A stretch of DNA of 5,970 nucleotides from positions 1 to 5,970 of the forward strand of contig JAAOXW010000065.1 of NCBI GenBank assembly GCA_018221005.1, read 5' to 3'. This DNA is from Candidatus Altarchaeota archaeon. Its GTDB lineage: Archaea; SpSt-1190. This document shows positions 1 through 5,970 of the stretch, piece by piece. Below the pieces are notes generated by a model that saw nothing but the letters and a program-made list of their open reading frames with translations, was not told where the DNA came from and did not search any database. The translations under genes were made by a program, and so were the position numbers. How positions within the stretch are numbered: position 1 is the first letter of the stretch; each line of letters begins with the position of its first letter.

Positions 1-945
1 AAGAGAGGGCAAAGTGAAACCCTCTTTAGTTATTTCTCTAAGCACTGATGTTGCATAGCTGCCCTTGGGCAGGAAAAATTTGAGAAGTACTCCTGTTGGT
101 GTAAGTTGATGTTGAAGACCTTTTAGTGGAACAAACATTGGACGTCGTCCGCCATCCCAGTTTAGTGGAGCCAAGTTAAGGCCTTCACTTTCTAAAATTT
201 TGCGTTCGAGCTCACCTTGTTGTCCCTTTGCAAATCTAGTCAATCTGCCAAACATAGGTGCGGTTGGTCCATATTTACTTTTAACATCATAATCGTGAAG
301 TTCTGTATCGGGCATTCGTTCATTCACTATTTGATTGAAGATATAACTGAGGTATGCATCTTCCATGAATCTGTAGAACCTGCGAGTGAAGGGAATTCTT
401 GCGTGCTTCATTCTCTCTTTTGCAATTTTCTTATTTCCATTAATTAATAGTTGTCCAAGCTCATGATTGTTTCTACGGTTGCCAAAACGCTGTGGGCCAA
501 ACAGATTTGGGACTGCCGGCTCAATGAGCTTAATGACCTCAATGACCTTTTGAGGTTCATTGGTCTCAAGTTCAATCTTAAACCAGTTGCCATATAGAGT
601 GCCAGGTCTGAGTTTTCGTTGGCTGGGTTTTGAAACAATTACTTTGCACTGGGATATTAATGTGAAGGGTTTGGGTGAAGATATCCATTGAATTGTTCTG
701 GCATGTTTGTCCTTGAGTCCGGCATAGCTGATGTCACGTGGGTCACTATTGATTTGGTTTGAAATTAATTGTACAAGTTGTGGTGTTGTGATGCCCCTCT
801 TTTCTACAAGGGACCAAGTATGTGGCCCTGCGCCGGTTGGTGCAAATTTCGGGACTTCAAAAACCTCGAAGCTTCTAATGGTGCACTTAACTGCAGGAAT
901 GTTTGAAGTGAGATAAGTGGTAACCCCGGGGAATTGATTTTTCAC
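1..945 (-). CDS. truD: tRNA pseudouridine(13) synthase TruD, C-terminus cut by the left edge
   Basis: TruD isomerises a uridine to pseudouridine in tRNA (position 13 in the characterised enzymes). The minus-strand frame is open, with no stop, from position 945 to the left edge, giving 315 residues. Seen in the translation: the catalytic motif AGLKDKHA at residues 75-82, with the nucleophilic Asp at 79 (codon 709-711), followed by the expected T-x-Q-W; FGPQRFG at 149-155, the family's FGxQRFG motif (the usual preceding PNY reads PNL here); an AYLSYIFNQ segment matching the conserved helix of the TRUD domain; and GSYATSVLREI at 295-305, which in E. coli TruD (349 residues, from memory) lies close to the C-terminus. 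Only a short tail is therefore missing. I chose GTG at 945 because no ATG lies in frame before the conserved PGV-x-x-YLT segment and because a TATA-like box lies about 22 bp upstream; GTG at 975 is a less likely alternative because it overlaps that box. The gene is divergent from the DP2 gene. The family call is firm; the start is moderately supported. Confidence 0.93.
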   Translation of the reverse strand, partial: MKNQFPGVTTYLTSNIPAVKCTIRSFEVFEVPKFAPTGAGPHTWSLVEKRGITTPQLVQLISNQINSDPRDISYAGLKDKHARTIQWISSPKPFTLISQCKVIVSKPSQRKLRPGTLYGNWFKIELETNEPQKVIEVIKLIEPAVPNLFGPQRFGNRRNNHELGQLLINGNKKIAKERMKHARIPFTRRFYRFMEDAYLSYIFNQIVNERMPDTELHDYDVKSKYGPTAPMFGRLTRFAKGQQGELERKILESEGLNLAPLNWDGGRRPMFVPLKGLQHQLTPTGVLLKFFLPKGSYATSVLREITKEGFTLPSL

Positions 946-963
946 AGGCAGCTTGGAAGCAAG

Positions 964-971
964 TAATATTA
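964..971. promoter_or_regulatory. Palindromic TATA-like element between truD and the DP2 gene
   Basis: TAATATTA is a perfect inverted repeat in the gap between the divergent truD and DP2 genes. Its centre (967.5) lies 25.5 bp before the DP2 ATG at 993 and 22.5 bp before the truD GTG at 945. Archaeal TATA boxes are normally centred about 26 bp upstream of the transcription start, so transcripts from this element would begin at or within a few bases of both start codons, meaning leaderless or nearly leaderless mRNAs. On the DP2 side the preceding AGCAAG is purine-rich, compatible with a BRE. The element is read directly; its function and its use in both directions are inferred from spacing. Separate overlapping promoters or one unidirectional promoter remain possible. 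Confidence 0.55.
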
Positions 972-992
972 ACACTTGTGATTTGGAGGGGA

Positions 993-3900
993 ATGAGCCC
1001 ACAGCAGTACCTGAGTGCGCTAGAGACCCGAGTCAAGGGGGCGTATGAGCTTGCAAAACAGGCCAGACTCAAGGGCTTTGATCCTTCAAAAAAGGTTGAA
1101 ATTTTCTTAGCCAAGGATGTTTCGGGAAGAGTTGAAGGGTTGGTGGGGATGTTAGTTCCCAACTTAATTGGTTCGGGACTGAAGGAGAGAATAAAAGAAC
1201 TGGAAGATGAGATGGGAAAAGGAAGTGAAGAAATTGGCTTCACCATTGCGGATGAAGTTTCAAAGGGGAAGTTTTGCAAATTTGAGAATGAAGAAAAGGC
1301 CATTGAGGCTGGCATGCGAGTAGGTACAGCATACTGGACCTTGGGAATTGTAACCGCCCCACTTGAAGGCTTAATTTATGTTAAACTAAAAAAGAGACGG
1401 GATGGAGGCAAGTACTTGGCACTCTATTTTGCAGGTCCCATCAGGAGTGCGGGAGGAACCACTAATGCAATGATTATTTTATTGGGGGACTATCTCAGAA
1501 AAAAGTTTGGGATTCAGACTTATGATCCCACCAATAATGAGTCTGAACGATATTTTTTGGAACTTGAGGATTATCATAAACGGATTACCAGATTACAGTA
1601 TTTTCCATCCAAAGAAGAAACTCTCGAAATTGTGAAGCACTTGCCTGTTGAAGTAACGGGAGAAGCCACGGAACGAATGGAGGTTCTGGCGTTTAAGGAT
1701 CTTGATCGGATTGAGACCAATGCAATCCGAGGGGGCATGGTATTGACTCTTAGTATGCTTGCTTTGAAGGCTCCAAAAATTTTGAAGAGATTAAAAAAGT
1801 GGGGGAAAACATATGAGTTAGATAATTGGAAATGGCTCAAAAAACTGGGGGAATATAAGAAGAGTCAAGCTCAGACAGGAGGGGGTTCTGGTGCAATTTA
1901 CCTCGCAGAAATTCCCGGGGGAAGGCCAGTCTTTGGTTACCCCAACCGAGTAGGGGGTTTTAGACTTAGATATGGAAGGGCCAGAAATACTGGCTTTGCC
2001 TGTGTGGGGATACACCCGGCAACATCAGTAATTGCCGATAGTTTTTTGGCAATTGGTGCCCAACTCAAAATGGGTTTGCCGGGAAAGTCCGCAGCAGTAG
2101 CTCCTGTGGACTCTATTGATGGACCTATTGTTAGATTGAAAAATGGAAGTGTCGTTAAGGTGCAGGATTCTGAGCAGGCTGCCCTATTAGTTAATCAAGT
2201 TGAAAAAATTCTCTATCTAGGGGACATCTTAATTTCATATGGGGAATTCTTGACTAATGGAAAGAAGCTCGCACCATCTGCATGGGTGCCGGAGTGGTGG
2301 CTTAAGGAAGTACAAGCCCACGATAGCACTTGGACAGAAAGGGTGGTTAGCTTTGACAAGGCGGTTACCCTTAGCAAGAAGTATGGGGTTCCTTTGCATC
2401 CGGATCATAGTTTTTACTGGGAGGTTTTGAGTGTTGAGGAAGTAACGAAGTTGAAAACTGCACTAGCCTTTGAAGGTGAAATTGATTGGGTGCCTGTTAA
2501 AGATGTGTTGGAGAATTTAGGGGTTCCTCATGAGGTGACTGAAGATGAAAAAATTATAGTTAGTAAGGAGGATGTGGAAAAACTTACTTTAGTTTTGTCG
2601 GGAGAGTTACCTAAAGAGTTACCGGAAACTGGAATTGAACTCGTTAATAGTTTGTCTCCCATTAAGATTCGGGGGAAGGCAGGGAGATGGATTGGTGCAC
2701 GGATGGGAAGACCTGAGAAGGCGGAGAAACGCTCCATGAGGGGTTCTCCACATGCACTATTTCCTGCAGGAAGGTCTAGTCGACTTAGAAACATAGTTGA
2801 TATGCTAAATGGCAGAACTACTGCTGACCTCTCATTTAGGGTTTGTCCAAAATGTCAGAGGCGAACCTACTACCTTGATTGTCCACGGTGTAAGGTTGAA
2901 ACGACACAGAAATTCAAATGTTTCAAGTGTGGGGGTGTCACCAGTCAAAAAATGCATTGTGGTTTTCCGACACGGGCGTATGAGCCTATTTTTGTAGCTG
3001 AGGATTTGGAGGGAATTTGTAGGAAGATGGGGGTAAGTTTTCCGTCTGTACTGAAGGGAGTGAGGGGCATTAGTTCGGATACTAAGATTCCTGAAAAGTT
3101 GGAAAAGGGAGTTTTGAGAGTAAAGTACGGATTAACTGTGAATAAAGATGGAACTGTGAGAGTTGACTCGACCGATATGCCACTTACACATTTCAAACCT
3201 AAGGAAATTTCAGTGAGTGTTGAAAAGTTGCGGGAATTAGGGTATACTACGGATAAAGATGGATATTTCTTGGAAAATGAGAATCAGTTGATTGAAATTC
3301 GTCCGCAGGACATCATTATTAGTGATGATGTTAGTTTTTCGTCTGCAGATTACTTAGTTAATGTTACTAAATTTATTGATGATTTGCTTGTAAAATTCTA
3401 TGGGATGGAGCCCTATTACAATGTTGAAAAGAAGGATGATTTAGTTGGGCGACTTGTAATTGGATTGGCACCCCATACTTCCGCGGGGATTGTGGGGAGA
3501 ATTATTGGTTTTAACCCTATGAGGTCCGGTCTTGCACATCCGACATGGCATGCTGCTAAAAAAAGAAATTGTGATGGGGACGAAGATTCGGTAATTTTGT
3601 TAATGGATGGTCTGCTCAACTTTTCACGTGACTTTTTGCCGAGTAGTAGGGGCGGAAAGACTATGGATGTTCCTTTGGTTTTAACAACACGGCTTAATCT
3701 GCTTGAAGTCGACGATGAAGCACATGATATGGATGTGGTAGATAGTTATCCCCTTGAGTTCTACAAGGCGACCCTAGAAGACAAATATCCCTGGGATGTT
3801 CCTTTGAAGACAGTTGGAAAGCTTGACAGTGAAAAAATTAGTGGGATAAAATTCACGCACGATACTACTAATATATCTGAGGGTCCGGTAATGACTTCAT

Positions 3901-4310
3901 ACAAAACCTTAGGTGCAATGTCAAATAAAGTGAATAAACAGTTAGAACTTGCGACAAAAATTCGTGCAGTGGATGAACATGATGTTGCGTCAAAGATATT
4001 GGACAGTCATTTTATTAAAGATATAAAGGGAAATTTGAGGCGCTTTCATATGCAAGGTTTTCGGTGCCTGGGTTGTAATGAGAAGTATAGGAGGCCACCC
4101 CTCATTGGTAAATGTTTGAAATGTGGGGGGAGAATTACACAGACTGTGTATGAAGGAACCATAAAGAAATATTTAGAAGCAAGTCTGAAGATGGCCAGAA
4201 ACTTTGAAGTATCTAGATACATTCAAAATCAACTGGCTGTTGTCGAAAAGCGCACCAATATGACCTTTGGTGGCGATAAACAAGAGGATTTGGACACATG
4301 GTTCAACTAA
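993..4310 (+). CDS. polC: DNA polymerase D large (catalytic) subunit DP2
   Basis: This is the catalytic subunit of the archaeal replicative polymerase PolD, which extends DNA as a heterodimer with DP1. The ATG start gives 1105 residues. Landmarks in order: an N-terminal helical region (AYELAKQAR, then GRVEGLVG); YFAGPIRSAGG at 145-155; the core block starting GGRPVF at 309 and including RYGRARNTGF, GIHPAT and PVDSIDGP; GDILISYGEFL; GKAGRWIGARMGRPEKA at 561-577; zinc-ligand cysteines at 618, 621, 630, 633, 643, 646 and 656; LAPHTSAGIVGRIIGF; the catalytic NCDGDED with N859, D861 and D863, matching the N-x-D-x-D metal-binding residues of Pyrococcus DP2; and a C-terminal zinc site with cysteines 1025, 1028, 1041 and 1044. 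The last residues contain QEDLDTWF (1097-1104), fitting the PCNA-binding PIP consensus. No intein interrupts the catalytic motif. The protein is shorter than Pyrococcus DP2 (about 1260 residues without intein), partly because the C-terminal tail is compact. ATG 993 fits the TATA spacing; GTG 978 would add five residues but lies only 7 bp past the box. A GGAGGGG run sits just before the ATG, rather close for a Shine-Dalgarno. The family call is firm. Confidence 0.98.
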   Translation: MSPQQYLSALETRVKGAYELAKQARLKGFDPSKKVEIFLAKDVSGRVEGLVGMLVPNLIGSGLKERIKELEDEMGKGSEEIGFTIADEVSKGKFCKFENEEKAIEAGMRVGTAYWTLGIVTAPLEGLIYVKLKKRRDGGKYLALYFAGPIRSAGGTTNAMIILLGDYLRKKFGIQTYDPTNNESERYFLELEDYHKRITRLQYFPSKEETLEIVKHLPVEVTGEATERMEVLAFKDLDRIETNAIRGGMVLTLSMLALKAPKILKRLKKWGKTYELDNWKWLKKLGEYKKSQAQTGGGSGAIYLAEIPGGRPVFGYPNRVGGFRLRYGRARNTGFACVGIHPATSVIADSFLAIGAQLKMGLPGKSAAVAPVDSIDGPIVRLKNGSVVKVQDSEQAALLVNQVEKILYLGDILISYGEFLTNGKKLAPSAWVPEWWLKEVQAHDSTWTERVVSFDKAVTLSKKYGVPLHPDHSFYWEVLSVEEVTKLKTALAFEGEIDWVPVKDVLENLGVPHEVTEDEKIIVSKEDVEKLTLVLSGELPKELPETGIELVNSLSPIKIRGKAGRWIGARMGRPEKAEKRSMRGSPHALFPAGRSSRLRNIVDMLNGRTTADLSFRVCPKCQRRTYYLDCPRCKVETTQKFKCFKCGGVTSQKMHCGFPTRAYEPIFVAEDLEGICRKMGVSFPSVLKGVRGISSDTKIPEKLEKGVLRVKYGLTVNKDGTVRVDSTDMPLTHFKPKEISVSVEKLRELGYTTDKDGYFLENENQLIEIRPQDIIISDDVSFSSADYLVNVTKFIDDLLVKFYGMEPYYNVEKKDDLVGRLVIGLAPHTSAGIVGRIIGFNPMRSGLAHPTWHAAKKRNCDGDEDSVILLMDGLLNFSRDFLPSSRGGKTMDVPLVLTTRLNLLEVDDEAHDMDVVDSYPLEFYKATLEDKYPWDVPLKTVGKLDSEKISGIKFTHDTTNISEGPVMTSYKTLGAMSNKVNKQLELATKIRAVDEHDVASKILDSHFIKDIKGNLRRFHMQGFRCLGCNEKYRRPPLIGKCLKCGGRITQTVYEGTIKKYLEASLKMARNFEVSRYIQNQLAVVEKRTNMTFGGDKQEDLDTWFN

Positions 4311-4720
4311 AAGTTTGGGCAAGAGTGGGGCCTACTGAGAAGGGGGATGCAGTAATAACTGCATTGGAAAGCTTTTTTCCGGAACTTGACTTTAAGGTCG
4401 AACAAGATATTGCAGTGGGAAAGGGAAAAGGTAAGGACTTGTTAGATGCTTTACGTCAAAAGATTTGGGCCAAGCAAATATTAGATACTGCACGAGAAAT
4501 GTTACTTAGGCGGATTGATGGAGACTTGACGGAGTTATTAATTCACAAGCAGGCGGCATATGCTAAAAAAATGGTGCTTGTGAATGGGGATAGTGGAAGT
4601 CCACTTGGTGCCATACATATAGAAATTCAATCCAAACAACTGGAAGCAATCATAGAGTGGATTGCACCTGAAACAGTGAAAGGGGAACCAGTTAAGGGAA
4701 TTATTGCTAAGTTGGAGTGA
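4298..4720 (+). CDS. UPF0201 family protein (archaeal, RNA-binding-like fold)
   Basis: The product has 140 residues and matches the archaeal UPF0201 family (the MJ1564 type, which I recall as PF01877/COG1931). Supporting features: an N-terminal strand followed by the family's PTE motif (VWARVGPTEKGD); a central helix KQILDTAREMLLRR; HKQAAYAKKMVLV, equivalent to the usual NKQAA segment; SPLGAIHIEI, equivalent to the SPLGPI strand; and an IEWIAPETVKGEPV tail. The family has no established biochemical function; nucleic-acid binding has been suggested from its fold, which I cannot test here. No catalytic motif, signal peptide or membrane segment is visible. Its ATG lies inside the end of the DP2 gene (13 bp overlap, +2 frame), so it is very probably co-transcribed and translationally coupled with DP2. 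A GAGG at 4284-4287, 10 bp before the ATG, could be a weak ribosome-binding site. Its 3' end overlaps the convergent DP1 gene by 14 bp. A role linked to PolD is only a guess from position. Confidence 0.88.
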   Translation: MVQLKVWARVGPTEKGDAVITALESFFPELDFKVEQDIAVGKGKGKDLLDALRQKIWAKQILDTAREMLLRRIDGDLTELLIHKQAAYAKKMVLVNGDSGSPLGAIHIEIQSKQLEAIIEWIAPETVKGEPVKGIIAKLE

Positions 4721-5941
4721 GGGTTGTGGGATCCGGAAGTTCATCTTGAGAAAAATCTAACATCCTGCTGCTACCAGTTGAAAGATCCATTTCAACAAAT
4801 TTGCCAGGGGTTGGGTTGTGTCCTAACTTTTTTTGAAAATCTGTTCGTTCCTGAAAACTTCCCGCGGAAACTAAGCGGACTCCACGATAATTTGACATAT
4901 CTACTGTGTGAACGTGTCCTGTAAAGAAAACGTGGGGTATTTGTTGTATCACAAGGTGGTCTTCATCCCCAGGAAGTATTCGATTACGGCCGAATATCGG
5001 CGATAGGTGCCGCTTTCTGAGTAGTAATTTCTGTGCTTGTGTGGGGGAATCATATGCCGTTGCGCGGATTGAATCAACAGATGCTATGAAACCATCAAAA
5101 CTGGTTCCGTGATACATTAAGATACACACCCCTTCTACATTAACCCAGGAAGGGTCTGAAAGTAACTGAACATTAGGCATTTGGTAAATTACCTTTGCAA
5201 ATTCACGAGGAATTGGTTGGCGCGGTTCAGAGTCATTAGTGGGGTCGTGATTGCCTGGAATTACAATGAGTCGTTTATTTGAGTTTATCATATTCAGGAG
5301 TTTTCTCAGATATTGAAATTCTTCTTCAACTGTCTCAAAGTGAATTTCTTGATCTTGACCTTTGTAAATTCCAACTCCGTCAACTAAATCACCTCCAATA
5401 AAAATGTATTTCACGTCATTGTTTTGATTCACCCATTTTGTAAAGTCAGTCCATGTGTCTTCGTTAAATTTTTTCGAACCTGCATGAATATCTGCAATAA
5501 AAACTGCTTTTGATTTGGCGTTTTCGGGCCAGTCATTAGATGATGGAACATCTGGAAAAATTATACTCTCTGCAAAAATTATATCGCGTCCGGGACGACC
5601 AGTTACACCAATTACTTCATCAGGAACTAGTTCATCGATGCCCCTCATGACTTTCTGAACTAATACTGTGATGCTTCCTGTGGGATCTTCAACTTCAATA
5701 ATTTTTCTTCCATCTTTTAAGGTAGAAACATTACTAATTATACCAATTACTGCAACATCTTGCTTCTCCTTTATTCGCTTTATGTTAGAAATTGATGCAG
5801 CACTCTTCAGCTGTGGGCGTCCCCAAAGCATGCGGGCAAGCTTTCTATAGCGGGAGGTAAAAATTCGAAGGTAGTTTTGTTTTCCTATTCCTGGGCTCGG
5901 GAGAAATTTCCACACAATCTTGGCTTCCTTTGGGCAATCAG
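4707..5941 (-). CDS. polB: DNA polymerase D small (exonuclease) subunit DP1, N-terminus cut by the contig end
   Basis: DP1 is the small PolD subunit, carrying the Mre11-like 3'-5' proofreading nuclease and contacting DP2. Numbering from the GTG at 5915 (402 residues): an FTSRYRKLARML segment at 19-30, equivalent to the helix before the OB fold in other DP1 proteins; an OB-fold domain at about 53-115 containing IEVEDPTGSI; then the calcineurin-like phosphoesterase domain. All expected metal ligands are present: D142 and H144 (ADIHAGS), D176 (GGDLVDGVG), N222 and H223 (PGNHD), H269 (MYHGTSFDG), H334 and H336 (TGHVH). The nuclease should therefore be active. The frame stays open upstream of 5915 for eight more codons, up to the adapter at 5942, so the GTG is probably internal. 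DP1 relatives normally carry a further N-terminal domain and linker (roughly 470-620 residues in total, from memory), so the true start and promoter lie beyond the contig. The stop codon lies within the convergent UPF0201 gene (14 bp overlap). Confidence 0.96.
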
Positions 5942-5970
5942 CTGTCTCTTATACACATCTCCGAGCCCAC
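5942..5970. other. Nextera transposase adapter sequence (sequencing artefact)
   Basis: The final 29 bases begin with CTGTCTCTTATACACATCT, the 19-bp Tn5 mosaic end used in Nextera libraries, and continue with CCGAGCCCAC, the first ten bases of the standard Nextera read-through adapter tail on one side. This is untrimmed library sequence retained at the contig end, not an archaeal feature or a natural transposon end. Genomic sequence should be taken to stop at about 5941, and any reading of the DP1 frame beyond that is meaningless. Confidence 0.98.

Noticed and set aside
217..447. Plus-strand open frame of 76 codons
   Set aside because: It runs antisense to truD, whose conserved motifs prove the minus strand codes here; its own translation resembles nothing.
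444..638. Minus-strand open frame of 64 codons inside the truD region
   Set aside because: It is in a different frame from the truD reading that carries FGPQRFG; a shadow, not evidence of a frameshift. The truD frame is continuous from 945 to 1.
985..991. GGAGGGG as the Shine-Dalgarno for DP2
   Set aside because: Spacing to the ATG is only about 2-3 bases, and TATA spacing predicts a transcript starting at or near the ATG, so the run may not be transcribed. Not excluded, but not listed as a feature.
978..992. GTG at 978 as the DP2 start
   Set aside because: It would add only five residues (start, I, W, R, G), lies only 7 bp from the TATA-like box, and leaves the better-placed ATG at 993 unexplained.
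887..1315. Minus-strand open frame of 142 codons over the start of the DP2 gene
   Set aside because: It lies opposite highly conserved DP2 sequence, has a low-complexity Ser/Phe-rich translation typical of an antisense shadow, and also clashes with truD.
5892..5915. GTG at 5915 as the true DP1 start, giving a naturally short 402-residue protein
   Set aside because: The frame stays open upstream to the adapter, and DP1 homologues have additional N-terminal sequence; the adapter shows that the contig is artificially cut here.
1..5941. CRISPR array, tRNA or rRNA gene, or a novel multi-gene system
   Set aside because: No regularly spaced repeats or cloverleaf-like segments were seen, and almost every base is accounted for by four recognisable core archaeal genes.
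5942..5970. Natural Tn5/IS50-like inverted repeat marking a mobile element
   Set aside because: The engineered 19-bp mosaic end followed by the Nextera tail CCGAGCCCAC is a library adapter, not a natural IS end.

Overview
The window is a fragment of an archaeal chromosome, almost certainly from the euryarchaeal/Thermoplasmatota side. The main evidence is that it encodes both subunits of family D DNA polymerase (PolD), the archaea-specific replicase: the large catalytic subunit DP2 and the small exonuclease subunit DP1. An archaeal UPF0201 protein lies between them. Coding is dense, genes overlap, there is no intein, and base composition is moderate. A marine planktonic lineage such as Marine Group II/III would fit, but that placement is a guess; a phylogeny of DP2 would settle it.

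Layout from left to right: (1) 1-945, minus strand, truD (tRNA pseudouridine-13 synthase), running off the left edge and lacking only its extreme C-terminus. It is easy to miss because it has no stop codon in the window and starts with GTG. (2) A gap of about 47 bp holding a palindromic AT-rich octamer (964-971), placed so that it could serve as the TATA box for both divergent genes. (3) 993-4310, plus strand, the DP2 gene, intact, with the catalytic N-x-D-x-D motif, zinc-binding cysteines and a C-terminal PCNA-binding (PIP) motif. (4) 4298-4720, plus strand, a UPF0201 protein overlapping the end of DP2 by 13 bp. (5) 4707-5941, minus strand, DP1, convergent with the UPF0201 gene, overlapping its end by 14 bp, and cut at its N-terminal side by the contig edge. 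(6) 5942-5970, a Nextera transposon sequencing adapter, which is not genomic DNA.

How the parts relate: DP2 and DP1 form the PolD heterodimer (polymerase plus 3'-5' proofreading nuclease), held on DNA by PCNA through the PIP motif. Here the two subunit genes are not in one operon but face each other around the UPF0201 gene, so they must be transcribed from different promoters. TruD is a tRNA-modifying enzyme and shares only the promoter region with DP2.

There is no mobile element, CRISPR array, RNA gene or evident new defence or metabolic system. This is a core housekeeping locus. The points worth a second look are the gene arrangement, the shared TATA palindrome, the compact DP2 tail whose PIP codons overlap the next gene's start, and the adapter artefact.
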